A DNA stretch of 64,000 nucleotides from Drosophila pseudoobscura (lineage: Eukaryota > Arthropoda > Insecta > Diptera > Drosophilidae). Each line of letters starts with the position of its first letter. The stretch's first letter is position 1. The position numbers and the translations under genes are program-made. Location: assembly GCF_009870125.1 (NCBI RefSeq), contig NC_046683.1, positions 21,213,001 to 21,277,000 on the forward strand. The letters run 5' to 3'. Below are positions 36,652-49,411 of this stretch, one piece after another. The notes beneath the pieces are model-generated. The model worked only from the letters and a program-made list of their open reading frames with translations. It had not been told where the DNA came from and did no database searches.

Positions 36652-37640
36652 GGTTGTAGTTGTGTAGTATTTTATGAACGAAAGATCGATTTGATAGTGT
36701 GGCCATGTGTCGCGGCGGCCCATTTTATAATAGTTAAGCCCTACCACTACCCTATGTTGTAGTTGTAGGGAAGTCAACGGTATCCTCGGCTACAATGACA
36801 TCGTGCGCTTTGTATGGTACTGTAGACAGCTTGGCGGCGTTACGTTACACACACTCCTACACGTACATATAACTTCATTTTAGTGTTACCGAATAAGGCT
36901 ACGCTATTTCTCCCCCCCTCGACGTCAGGTTTTCAACGACTAATCCTAACGGTACTGTTTGTTGTTGCGGTAAACAAGAGCCGCAGCTGATGATCGGTGT
37001 GTGCTTGTTCGTTTGTGTGTGTTAGTAATTGTGCGTGTGTGGGGATTAGTAACTGATTTTTCCCGTGTGCCGCAGCCAACCAAGCGCAGGTGCTGCAAAA
37101 ACATTTGCAATTTTTGCGACATTTTCCTTAACAGCTAATTAATATTTAATTAATATAATGAATTTATTTGCGGAAAAATCAATTTTCCCGGAGAGATACT
37201 CGTATAATAGGCATGTTCTTCAGTCGGTCAAGCATTCAATGAACAAGTAAAGCTTAATAGCCTTGTCTTTTCACACATATTGTAAATAGATTTACATTTG
37301 CACATAAAAGCGAAAGACCAGTCAGCATCCGTGGGCTAGCGTTTTTGCGCCCGGTACCTTTGTTGGTACCAACTTGAAGAGTAAAAAAATACCAAAAATA
37401 AGGTTATTAGAATAGCCAGACTAGAGGAAGAAGTTTCTCGTACCTGACTCTCCTGCCTTGCGCTCGATCTCTCTCTCGCATTAGGTGTAATAGACGGCGT
37501 TTACGTACAATTAAAAAAATATATATGTATTTATATGTATATATACATATATATGCACAAAAATCATAGGTTTACAAGTGTTGCCGCTACTCCACACGGT
37601 TCGACTGGTTTATTTATCTCATTAATGCACCCTCGCACAT
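35510..37640. other. Probable Usp2 upstream region, no ORF supported
   Basis: GT-rich and pyrimidine-rich sequence, including a (GT)n run at about 36617-36647. No coding exon is recognised. By position it may hold Usp2 promoters and 5' untranslated exons. Confidence 0.35.
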
Positions 37641-38232
37641 AGACCTCGCAAATAACGGTTGACACTTTTGGCGTGTCTGATAAAAACCTCTCATTGACGG
37701 ACACATTGAGAAAAGGGACTGAATGGACCCGATCAAATCTGTTTTTGCTCAACTCGCTCTTCGCTCAAGCAAAGACCGATTTCTTCACTTCTCTTTTGTT
37801 CCTGTTTTTCACTGAGCATCTTGTCGCGAGTGAACGAGCAAAGTGTCTTTTGCGTATGTATGCGTGCTTGTATGTGTGATGCTTATGGAAACGATCAATT
37901 TTTGTGAATTCTATACGGTTTGACTATTGGAGCTTAAAATTAATCGTGAAAAGCAAAACGAAAATGTTCGTATGCCAATTTTGCAACTAAATATACATAT
38001 TACAATACAATAGCCCAAAAGATGCGGAAAACATGAATAAATAAACATATACACGAAAAAAAACTAAAAACACTTTACTCATACACTTTTTTGGTTCTGC
38101 TCATCTAAAGACACTTTTGCTGTGAGCGCTTGACCAAAGTGTCTCTCTAAGTTGTTATTGTGAGACACGATCGTGTGTCGGGCTCACCCGAAAACCCGAA
38201 ACACATAACACAAGTGAAGAGACAAAAAGTGT
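37641..38232 (-). mobile_element. Inverted-terminal-repeat element, copy 1 (truncated)
   Basis: CTCGCAAATAACGGTTGACA at the left end and the block 38086-38178 (TTTTTTGGTTCTGCTCATCT onward) are reverse complements of 56386-56430 and 56096-56192. The order of blocks is conserved, so both are copies of one family. Copy 1 lacks the second terminal repeat and fades into unique sequence after GAAGAGACAAAAA near 38230, about 370 bases before the Usp2 start codon. Confidence 0.75.
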
Positions 38233-38600
38233 ACGAGTCGTACACAGTCGCCTCTTCAGCTTCACTGGTCACAGCTATCCGGATCCTCAGATGTAGCACT
38301 TAAGCAGCATTCAAGTCGATTGGACAAATACAAAGGAATCGAATGCGAACGAAATACAAATAGTCTGGAAAACTGAATAGACAAGGTTGGTAAGGGGGGT
38401 CTACTTCCTTTGTTCAGGATTGATCAGTTCTTAATTGGTTTTTTTTTCAGCGACAGTAAAACGCGTGGAACAACCAAACATCAAATCAGCCACCGCCACC
38501 TTCAAAAAAGCAGCCAAGCAACGACGGCACGCACGGTCTGAGGAGCCCAGCCCAATTGCGGTTAGATCGGATCACTGCTGCTGCTGCTGCTGCTACTAAT

Positions 38601-39047
38601 ATGCGTGTCATCGCGCCGCGTGGATCATCAACGTCAGCGGCGGGCAGCGGCAGTCTTTACGGCACATCGTCGTCGACCAGCGGCGGCAACGGCGCCGGCA
38701 ACAGCAGTTCCGGCTCCGGTGCTACAGGCAGCGCTTCAGGTGGGGCCACCACCAACGGTTATTCGCGCTGCAACACATACTACGATCGCGGCAGCAGTCT
38801 CTCAAAGTTTCTGCCTCCGTCCGGCGGCTCAGTCTCGTCCACAGGCTACAGCAGCGCCAGCAGCTGCTATCCCAGCTCGTACTTGGCCGCGTCCTATGCG
38901 CCACGTTCTACCTTGCACCGGAACAGCGTTGGATCCACATCAGCGTCTTACCTAAGTGGAGGGTCGGTCTCGAGCCCGTCCTATCGCATTAGTTCAGCGT
39001 ATTTGAGCGGATCCACCTATGATTCACCTACTTACGGCAGATATGGA
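38601..39047 (+). CDS. Usp2: Usp2 N-terminal coding exon A
   Basis: The ATG at 38601 opens 149 codons ([18 protein letters not shown]...) of serine/glycine-rich sequence ending at SPTYGRYG, where a GTGAGT donor follows in phase 0. A 5' untranslated intron ending TTTTTTTTCAG lies just upstream (acceptor near 38450). A CTG run precedes the start codon. Confidence 0.75.
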
Positions 39048-42000
39048 GTGAGTTGATACGTAGGCTAAGCTAAATATATGGATTTGATCCCTACACACTC
39101 CCTCCAACTATCCCCGAACGGATCCTTGAATTGGGATCGGTTACTTTTGGGGTTTAATGTTCCATCCGTAGCTGATCTATCGGTTCCCCTCTAGATATAG
39201 GCACACATTTGTATCTACTCGCACCACAATTGTCCCTGTCGCACACCATTCATTTGTATCTATCCCCTTCACTATATCTCATGATGTCCATAAGATTTAA
39301 CCTAACCAAATTCGTGTGCCCGTGAGCATGCGGAGAGCTTACACGCAAGTCACTGATTTTTATTTAAGTCGTAGTCTTAAAGTACAGGCTCAATGATTAG
39401 AACCCTCTCAAGATTAAGCTCCACAGTAAACAGTAGTGCTTGAAATAGAAACCCCCCTTTAAAGCGTCCGCACACAATGGTGAAAAGAAACATTTCTAAA
39501 AGCTCCAAGAAAAACAAACACCTCACCGATGCTAGTGCGGACACGGAGCTTTGAAATATTACCTCAGACAAGATAAGCTCTGCTTTATTTGATCGATGCA
39601 TCATTTGATCAGCTGAAAGTGTGTCGGATATCTACCATCAATATTGCGCAACGAGCCGCTATATGGTTATCCGATTGGCACCAAATCTTTGTAAGTATTC
39701 AAAAACTTGTAATTACACAAACTTTTGGTTAGACCCCCTTAAAAAAAACAAAAAATTATTTTATTTTTATTAAAAAAACTTGAGTTTGGTTTAGATTGCT
39801 GATCCGTGAATCCGTGAATCCGTGATTCCGTCAAATGAGTCGATGGTGACTAAAAATAGGCTCAGATTTACGGCTACGGCCTAACCGTAGTCCTACCTGA
39901 CTTCCAGTGGATGCTGAGGCTTAACCGTGAAGGCTTCAGTGACTGAAAAATTTAAGATTTCGTTTCAAGCTCTACATTATAAGCCTAAAAATGGTGGTCC
40001 TTTGGTGTTGGACAATATATTATCATATATTGGGGTGACATATGTACAATGGTTGTGGAAATAATCAAACAGTCGGGGAGTCAAGCTACACAGTTCAATG
40101 GTAGACAATCTGGTAGTCTGCGACAGAGGTGCAAATGTATACCAATATGTAACTGAGATCGCCCGAAATGTTGAAAGAAGGCTCCATAATAGACGCTCCA
40201 TATAACATATAAGAGTAATCTCGTATTGAGGTATGGATCTGCCACAGAAGCTAACAAAATATACCAGCGGCTCTAGGTTTCCTACAGTAAAAGCTCCAAT
40301 ATTAAAACCTATTATTTCAAACGCTTTAAAGGCAAGAAGCGCGCCCCATTGTCTCATCTCATTTCTGTTGCTTTTTCATAATTTACGTGTGTGTTTTTCA
40401 TGACTATATGAATACAAGTATGTACGTACATCAATGCATATGTACATCGATAGATATGTATATTTATAGCTTCAAATATAGTCTATATATCTGAATGTAT
40501 CTATGTGTGTACCTATGCATATAGCCCGCTTTCGGTTATTGGCATTGCCTACCTCAAAGAGTCATCCAAACCATGGTGTATTGATACAAGGTGAGGCATT
40601 ACCGGATAGCGCTCTCAAGATTGCAGTGCCCGCGAACATATGTAGATCGCGGGGCTGAGCGGTAGATCGGGAATGCCTCATTTTGGTCCTTGATCCAGGA
40701 CTATGATCTCATTCGAACAGACACACTCAGCTACACCCCCATGTCGCATATATGATGTGTATATATGAACAACCACACCCTAGTTTTGTGGTGATGCTCT
40801 TCCCCCTTAGCACCCTTTAGTGTAGCCCTTTGGCAGTTTTCGGTGGCATTTCGAAGTTTCATTTTGGACGTTTTTCTTTTGCTGATTGTCGTTTTTATGT
40901 TGTTTGTGATGTGTATTTTGTCATTGCAACAACGAACCACCAACCCACCACAGTCCACGAATCAAACGCCCACCTATACCAACCACCCACCCAGCAGCCC
41001 AGCCAAGCCATCCCATTTCACAACACGCCGACACACACGACAATGCAGCACTCTAACATATGTACATGCGATAATACACAGATGCCGATACAGATGCAGA
41101 GGCACTGCTCAAGGTATACTAATCTAAGGTAAGGCCGCTTGAGAGGTAGTATCATGTAGTATGCCAAAAAAGTATGCTACGTGGAGAGCCGGATGGGACT
41201 TACCTGATAATTAGTATACCTTGAGACAGAGTAAAGGCAATGGAATGCGTTGTGTGCTCTTGTGGGTGTGTGTGAGTGTGTGCTCGAGAGCGAGTGGAGC
41301 CGAACCGACCCGCGCGAACCACTTGTTGGCACCGATCCAACACCAACGAGAGCAAGGGAAACAGCAGCAACTGTGTCATCCCCTTAAACTTGCTGTAAAT
41401 TAAATTCGCAATGAGGTTAATGGAATAGCATTGTCGGCATATACATATGTACATATGTACATATCTATGTCGGTTGTGCAGTTTTGTCCGTCTGTCAATG
41501 CGTGTATTCACGCTGCTTGTCATCATTTTCTCGAATGTTTAGCTGATGTATGTATGTATGCACGCATGTATCAAAGAAAGATCACGATTTTCATATAAAA
41601 ATCGATCAGGCCTATCATCATTTTAACTTTTCGCCAATTCTTCTGAAATGGTACTAGTCACAAGACCATCCCGTTTAGAAAGTACTGATCTTTAGAGCTG
41701 TCATAGGAGCAAAAATATACACACATATGCATATGTACATCTATGTGTGTATGTATGCACATATGTACCTAACATTAAAATTTGAAATTGGGGAAAAAGA
41801 TAAGGGTGAGGGTGCGGCATCCCCTTATAGCGTGGGCACCTTGTTGCCTCACGTTCAGTCGCGAATCATCGTCATTGGGCTTTGGTCAAGCTCTTGAACC
41901 CCCTCTCCCTCACTGGCAGATAGTGTATGGGTGTACCGGGTGTATTCGCATAGTCGTATCGTAGCGACTATATAGCATAATTTTGTGCCTTTAATTTCAT

Positions 42001-45000
42001 TTATTTTTTCAAAATTTTCTTACGTTTTCGAATGTTATTTCCGTCTTCATTCTGTACAAATCAGTCATAAAACTCATCATTGATGTTTCTTTTATTTTGT
42101 TTTCTGTTACTTTTGAAATTGGTTTATGTTGCGACACCATGAAACATGAACAAACTTGTTCACCGTTACCGTTAACGTTATCGTTACCGTTACTGCTACC
42201 TGCTACGTTCCCAAAACCAAAAACCACCACCGATTGTTGCCATCTCGCTCATTTAAAATCGACACACTTGTAAATGTTTCGCCAACCACCAACGCCAACC
42301 ACCAAATCAAAACAACAACAAAACAAAATTCGAATTCAAATTCGAATAAAAGTTGCCGCGCAAGACAACAAAAGGATCCGTATCCGGATCTGGATCCGCC
42401 ACCAATGGCGAGAGCGGATTGAAGAAGAACGACTATGGACTGCGGCGTGAGGCTAAGAAGCCGCCAACAAGTGGCGGTGGCAATGGCAATGGCAGTGCCA
42501 GTAGCAGCAGCTACAGCGAGAGCGCCATTAGCAACGGCCATTCGAAACGCCTGTCCAGCTCATCCTCATCACCATCCCTAGCACGTTTAGTGGCCACCTC
42601 GGGGCTGGACATGTACGAAAAGTACAGTCCGGCCAACTATAAACCCAACAGTGAACCATCGTCACGTTCTAGATCGGGGCTCAGTGAGACGCCGTCGGGC
42701 GATGTGGACGGCAACGGTAATGGCAATGACACGACCACCTGCACGGTCACCCTGGACCGCTCGCGGACCAGTCGCTACAGCCGGCTCTACAGCAATAACA
42801 GCGACGCCGGCGACTCCACGCCATCCACCAGCACCGGGACAAGCACGAGCACAACATCCTCATCGCGGCTGGGACAGCGCAACGGGTCGGGCCGGTTCAC
42901 GTTGAGTAGCAGCAACAGCAGCGGGGACGTGCCCACGGCCACCTTCACACTCAGAAGCAACAGAACGCGGCGCAGCATTGCGGATGCATCGTCGGCAAGG
43001 GATACAGAAGCAGCAGCAGCAGCCGCAGCCACAGTAGCCGCAGTAGGATCAGTAGCATCTCATACAGCGCCTCCACCACCGCCGCCGCCACCTCCACCGT
43101 TAGCCTTAAAATCAATCAATGGTCATGGGGCGGACAGCAATGGACTGGACACAAAGCTCAACGGCCTGTCCTTGCTGTCGACATCGCCGAAGAGGAACGC
43201 AATCTACGAAAGTCGTAGTGGGAGTAGCGTGAGAGCCACTCTTGATACGACAGATGATGCGGGACCGGACGTGGAGGATGCGGACAATGGCGATGTGAGC
43301 GCGACAGCTACATTCAAGTTAACGGAAGCCGGCAGCAAGGTAAAATATCGATATGTGCGACGCAGCGACAGACAGCGCTGCCAAGACTGCCCAGAGTGCC
43401 CGACTAATCGCATGACCTGCCAACCCGATATACCCTGATTAAGCGACTATCGATAGCAGCCTAACCATCCCACCCTCTAACCCTGAAATTTGATTGCCGA
43501 AATTCGTATGTGTGTGTGAATGCCGCAGGCTCCGCTTTGCCAAAAACACTCGCCACAATCCAATCCAATCCAATCAAATCAGTCCCCACATTGCGCCACT
43601 CACCCTCCAGCAATCAATCGCCCAACCATTGCTTGCACCGATACATGATTCTGTTACTGATACTGATATACATATGTACATGCGTTATTTCTTTTGGTAT
43701 CATTTCATTTCATTTGATTGAGTTTGAATTGAAAATTGATCTCTCTGTGCTCTCTGTATTTGTGCCTAGGCCGCCGCCATTTAATCCAATTTACATTTCT
43801 ATGTATTTTTAGCTTAACTCTTGCAGATTGCGCCCCTTCTAACTCACTTAACCAAAGCAAAGCAAAGAAAAAACCAAAGCAAACTCCCAACTCAACTAAA
43901 CTAAACTCTAAACTCAACTAATCGAACTACCGAGTACCGAAACACAACAATAACTATAATCTCTGAATCGCTGACTAACCCCGACCCACGACCAGTTCAG
44001 TCCCAGCCCCACCCCCTATCCCCAACAGCCCCAGCAATCGCTAGAGACACTACATGACTAGGACTAGGCGAACCCCCATTGGCTAGGAGAATTCTCCTTC
44101 CGCCTCCCCTTTTTATTCTCGCCCAAAAAAAACTACAGCAAAAATAAGCAAACAAAAAAAAAAACAAACAAAAAACAAAAAGAAAACACTGCCCCCAGTA
44201 TATAGGGATCAGTATGTAAAAAAAAAAAAAACGAAGCAGTTCGTGACTTTCAAAATCATCAAAATTTGAATCCCTTTCGGCCAGACCTCAGTTAAAACTC
44301 AACTATCAAACGAACAAAAATATACTACAAGCAAACATTAAGTGAAAATCGGAACTAGCAAAAAAAAACACCAGTCCAGGCAGATTGGACAAGGATCTGG
44401 AAGTGAAGGGAGAATCCAGATTGTGCAGACGACTGTCAGCTGATGTTGAATGATGTTAGACGTTAAGAAGAACAGAGGTTTCCACAAGACTCCATCATCC
44501 AGACTGCAACGCGGAGGTGAGCCAGCAGTAATAGCAGTAGCAGCCCCTTCCGCAGCAGCAGCGGCAGGTGCATCCACAGTAGCTGCATCCCATCCGGGAG
44601 CAGGAAAGGCAGCAACCGCCACTGGTACCACATCAGTGGCATCCGGCAAAGGAGCAGGCGGCTCCAAGCGAGGCATCCATAATAGCACGGCACGGGGCCG
44701 GGAGGGTAAATCGAAATACTCCACGGGACCAGGAATCCCAACCGGAGGCGGTGCTTCACTGGGAGTGGGCAAGGGGCAAGGTAAACACGGCTCATCATCA
44801 GCAGCAGGAGCGGCAGGAGGAGGAGGTGGCCGCTCAGTGACGACGGGAACAGCGGGCGGAAATCCCGTGCGGACGGCCAATCAGCGCTACTTCCTCGTGC
44901 CCAGCTTTAAGGACCCCACATTCCTTAAGGAAGAGTGCGAGCTGGCCCATGCCCAGGTGACGGGTGCTGGTGCGGGCAAGTCCAAAGCCACCCACGGCAA

Positions 45001-46672
45001 GCAGCGCTGTAGGGTGGGTGAGGATAACAAAAACAATAATAACCAGCACAGCAGTCATAACAGCCACCAGAACCACAACAACCACAGCAGCCACAAGGCA
45101 CAGGGCCATGTGGCAGGTGGTGGACTAGGACCACAAGGAGCATTGAATGACATGCCGCGTCCGCCGATGTTCAATGGCAATCAACAGGCGGCAGGAGCAG
45201 CAGCGACGACGACGACGACGTCGAGCTACAACAGAAGCACCATTAACGGTCCCGTCCACAAGCACGGCAGCATCAGGGCCTCTAGCACCCAGGAGCAACA
45301 GCTAACGGCGGGACAGAAGGCGCTGCAGGCAGCCACAGCCTCACACACGGGAAGGACCCTTGGCAAGCTGAAGCCACTGACCTTTGGCAGCAGCTCCAAT
45401 AACAATAACAACAGCAACAATAACAACAGTAGCAACACTAACAGTACCAACAACCACAGCAACCACAACCAATATCAGAACCACGGCTACACCAGCCACA
45501 CGATCATGAACGGACACAATAATAACAACAGCAACCACAGCAGCAGTGTCAACGGCAGCAACAACAACATGCAGCGTGGACAGAAACTGAAGCAGCAGCC
45601 ACAACAGAAGCAGGAGGCGCAACATCAGCTGCACCAACAGCTGCAAGACGATGACATCAGCTACATAGACAGCGACGATACGCCTCTGCCCTCCACATCG
45701 GGAGCAGCAGCAGCTAAAGTAGCAGCTGGTTCTGGTGGAGCAAGAGCAGGAGCCGGAGCAGGAGCGGCTACAGCTGCAGCTGCAGCTGCAGCTGAAGCTA
45801 CATCTACAGCTGCAGCCAATCAAAGCGATCCCATGTTCAGGAACGTTGGCTACCACAAGCGTCCTAGGTCCACGATAATCACATCCCACTCCAACTTTGC
45901 CGCCAGCTTGGAGAAGTTCAACAACCCGAAGCTAGTCAATGGAACACCTTCGGGAACAGGGAGGACAACTGAGGCAGGCGGTGGCCAACCACAATCCGTG
46001 CTATCCAGCAATGCACGTTGGTATGGCATCGATTCAGTTAGCATTAAAGCCTCGATTGAAAAATTCAACAATCTCAGCTGCCAGAAGCAGCGTCAGGGGC
46101 AACATTCGGGCAAGGAGACGACAACTGGCTACTCCACGTCTCCCGCCGGAGGAGCCAGAGGAGCCATGCCACGAAGTACTCACATAGCGCAGACCTCGTC
46201 CATCGGGAGCAGTGGAAATCTGCAGCAGCATCGCTACAGCGGCGACCTGGATAATGTTCGTTTATCGGCGGGCCATAGCAGCTCCCTAACGCGGGCCGCC
46301 TACCGAACCACGGCCCCCATGAACTGTGTCGTCGCCCCGTTGCCGCGGGCAGCGCAGCCCGTACTAGTGGCGTTCAATCCACAGGTAAACGACTCCAAGA
46401 TACAATCAACCACTGCAGCGGCCACAACAACACTAGCTACAACCACGTCCGCCACATCCGCCACATCAGCCACATCGGGCACTGTTTCCGCTTCCGCCTC
46501 CGGTTCGTCGTCTTCCGTCTCCACAGCCACGGGCACGGTCACGGTCACAGTCACGGGCTCGGCGGCAGCCAGCGATAGTGTAAGTCGTCCTCTGGCAAGG
46601 CTCCTCCAAGGTGCACTCCCAGTGCACTACACAGGGCAATGCAGTCGAGTACAGTACAGTTCTGTTCAGTTT

Positions 46673-46703
<31 letters not shown>

Positions 46704-49411
46704 GCTCTCTCAATATTTCTTAATATCTCGCCATTCCGTTTACTTTGTATACTTTGTTCTCGTTTTCCTTAAGCGGGCTAGATTAGTTAATCCAAAATTG
46801 TTGTCGCTAGAAATATGAACATTCAAAAAGATGCATTTTATTCATCATCCTTCGCCGATCGCGCTCGGTTGCACGCCACTCTATTACGCCCTAGTACTCC
46901 CCATCCTCGCCTCGCTCCCTGTTTGTTTTAATTACATATTGTGTTGTCTCTTTATTTTACGTTACCTTCGTTAGTTGTTATTTGTTTTTGTTCGCTCGCT
47001 GTCTCTCGTTGTCCCTGTCGCACTTGCAACGTTTTGTGTTCAATTTGTTATTGTATTTCGTTTTTAAGCTCCCGCATGATACAGAACTCACCACAAAAAC
47101 ACATGCATACTCACCACATATCAGATATCACATAACACAGCTCCGCACCTCCTCTCCTATCCTCTCATCCTCCCATGAGCATTATATTATTGTTATCGTT
47201 TACTCTTCTAACTGCTCGATTGCTAACTGTGCTTTGATTATAATTATCGATTACTAATCGAGTCGCATCGATTGCCAACTGTCGGAGAACGCAGCTGCTC
47301 TCCTGCTCTGAACAGCTGGCCCCCTCCGGACAGTTGCCAATCGACGGGATTTCGGACACACACTGATATCAGTCGAACTTATATCGCCATCGAATCTCTT
47401 TGTTGTAAAAAACGTAGGCCAGGAACGTCGTCAGCACACGTAACGTCCTGCCGCCCGTGTCGCCAACACCCAGCCGCTACTGGGAACGGGACAGCAGCAA
47501 CACCACCAGTCGCCAGTACTCCTCTTCCAACTCCTCAGCTCTGAGCGGCAGCAGCAAGTACAACACCGACGAGGGCTACCGGAGCGCGGCGACGCAGCGC
47601 GAAGAGAAATCGGAAGGTGAGTAAGTCGACAGGCGTGCCCTCAACTGGCCTGGCCTGCCCTGCCCTGCCCTGCCCTGAATGGAGTGAAGTTAGGTTTGTC
47701 GGATCGGAACAGAGAGGAGGCTGCGAGTTTTGGGGAACGTGGGAACAAATCAATCGTAGGAAAACAGCAGCCGAGCCCCGATATTCATTTAAATTTCGAG
47801 TTAAAAATTTTTGCTACCAAAAACGAGAAACGAGGCAGGAAACTTTGCGGGAAGAGCGGGAATCGTCGCTAAGCCAAGAGCTAAGACTTAAATCAGAAGA
47901 GGAACGGGTTGGTGGATTCGTTGGCACTCGCGAATGACATTGCTGAAGCGCCTCTGGAGCCAACAACATTCCGATGTATCCGAATTGGGGAGTGCCACAC
48001 GCCGTTGCCGGCCGGGCGCAATATCACTACCAAGTATCATTAATCTATCCCGTTTCCGAATGCTATTCCACAGGTCTGTGCGGCCTGAGAAACATCGGCA
48101 ACACCTGTTTCATGAACTCGGTCATCCAGTGCCTGAGCCACACGACTGAGCTAACCCGCTTTCTGCGCACACACCATGGCTCGCGCTCGTCCGCCACCAA
48201 AGATCAGCTAATACTCTTCGGTAGGTCGCGTCTAATCATACAATACGATACGATCATAAGCTTATGCCACTGCTGCCCTTGCTGCCATTTCTGCAGAATT
48301 TGCCAAACTCATCCAGGAGATGTGGACATCAAGCGTGCACACCGTAACCCCCATGGACCTCAAGCGGGCCTTCTCTGCCAAGCATCGCATGTACAGCGAC
48401 TACAATCAGCAGGATGCGCAGGAGTTCCTGCGCTTCTTCCTCGATTCGCTGCACTCGGCCCTCAACTCGGGCATCAAGGGCGAGACCCTCAATATTGACG
48501 ATAATCTCAGGTGGGTTTTTCTCACGGCCTCCCGATCCCCCACCGCCAATGGCTAGGCTAATCACTATCCCCCATCTGCAGTGACAATAAGAAGGCCGAT
48601 CTAACCTGGGAGTGGTATACTCGGCATGAGAACTCCTTGGTACGCGATCTCTTTGTGGGACAGCTGAAGAGCACTCTGAAGTGCACAACATGCGGCAACA
48701 CGAGCGTGACCTTCGATCCATTCTGGGACTTGAGCGTGCCGCTGCCCTCCTCATCGCGCTGCAAGCTGGAGGCCTGTCTGGATCTTTTCATTCGCGAGGA
48801 GATTCTAGATGGCGACGAGATGCCCACATGCTCTAAATGCAAGACGCGCCGAAAATGTACCAAGAGCTTCACCATTCAGCGTTTCCCCAAATATCTTGTC
48901 ATACGTCAGTCAAAAAAACATCAAAAGGATTGTAGATGAGAAAAGTCTAATATGTGTGTCCCGATTTCAGATCTGAAACGCTTCTCGGAAACGCGCTGGA
49001 GCAAGCTGTCGAACATTGTCGAGTTCCCCACTGCTGACCGCGACCTCAATATGGCCTCCTATGGCGCAAACTCAAACTCAAATGTGCATTACTCTCTCTA
49101 CGCGATATCGAATCATATGGGTGAGTGGCAGAGAGTCGGAGCGTATCAGTGCATAGCTCATATTCATATATCTTCATATATCTGCAGGATCAACTGCTGG
49201 AGGTCATTATACGGCCCTTTGCAAGCATCCAGTTTCTCGCAAGTGGCACGAGTTCAATGACAACATGTAAGTGCAGCCGATCTCCAGCTTTACTCCAGCC
49301 CGCCGTGTAACTTCTGCCCTTTTCTCTCTTCTTTACAGTGTGAGCGATTCCGTTTCCGAAAACTTTCTCGTTTCATCCAGTGCTTATATACTTTTCTACG
49401 AGCGTACGTAA
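38601..49411 (+). CDS. Usp2: Ubiquitin-specific protease Usp2 (all coding exons)
   Basis: The catalytic core exons are 47418-47616, 48074-48220, 48297-48510, 48582-48904, 48971-49120, 49188-49266 and 49339-49411; they join in phase to 394 codons. The Cys box [20 protein letters not shown], the [13 protein letters not shown] block, two zinc-binding CxxC pairs (CTTCG and [10 protein letters not shown]) and the His box [10 protein letters not shown] are all intact, as expected of an active USP2/USP21-type cysteine deubiquitinase. In flies Usp2 acts in immune (IMD) signalling, among other roles. Upstream, at least three low-complexity exons (38601-39047, 42353-43339, 44450-46579) end exactly in phase 0, matching the acceptor at 47418, so alternative N-termini on one core are likely. 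The exon entered at 42353 has a weak acceptor. A possible polyadenylation signal lies at 49591. Core assignment is secure; the isoform structure is inferred. Confidence 0.9.
40588..40688. repeat. Fold-back sequence in Usp2 intron
   Basis: CAAGGTGAGGCATTACCGG (from 40588) pairs with CGGGAATGCCTCATTTTGG (to about 40687) at roughly 15 of 19 positions, with a 60-base loop. It could be a small transposon footprint or a structured intronic segment. Confidence 0.45.
42353..43438 (+). CDS. Usp2: Usp2 N-terminal coding exon B
   Basis: An open frame of 361 codons is rich in serine, threonine and asparagine and includes a run of ten prolines. It has a good phase-0 donor at 43339/43340 (GGCAGCAAG|GTAAAA), so coding to the stop at 43438 would be a read-through form. 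No ATG opens it: an in-frame stop lies at 42347-42349, so it must be entered by splicing at a weak AG near 42352, or from the internal Met at 42611. Confidence 0.6.
   Translation: MPRKTTKGSVSGSGSATNGESGLKKNDYGLRREAKKPPTSGGGNGNGSASSSSYSESAISNGHSKRLSSSSSSPSLARLVATSGLDMYEKYSPANYKPNSEPSSRSRSGLSETPSGDVDGNGNGNDTTTCTVTLDRSRTSRYSRLYSNNSDAGDSTPSTSTGTSTSTTSSSRLGQRNGSGRFTLSSSNSSGDVPTATFTLRSNRTRRSIADASSARDTEAAAAAAATVAAVGSVASHTAPPPPPPPPPPLALKSINGHGADSNGLDTKLNGLSLLSTSPKRNAIYESRSGSSVRATLDTTDDAGPDVEDADNGDVSATATFKLTEAGSKVKYRYVRRSDRQRCQDCPECPTNRMTCQPDIP
44450..46579 (+). CDS. Usp2: Usp2 alternative first coding exon C
   Basis: An in-frame stop at 44447-44449 stands immediately before ATG 44450, so this 710-codon exon starts an alternative protein. 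The sequence is dominated by alanine, asparagine, glutamine and glycine runs. Ordered islands include [19 protein letters not shown] and a repeated element [16 protein letters not shown]. It ends at a strong GTAAGT donor in phase 0, compatible with 47418. An upstream internal promoter is implied. Confidence 0.75.
46678..46712. repeat. (TC)n tract
   Basis: A CT/TC run just inside the intron after Usp2 exon C. Confidence 0.8.

Noticed and set aside
39977-40357. 126-codon minus-strand ORF, hydrophobic, in the Usp2 intron
   Set aside because: It has a chemoreceptor-like composition but no recognisable receptor motif, no splice context and no start context. Probably a chance frame.
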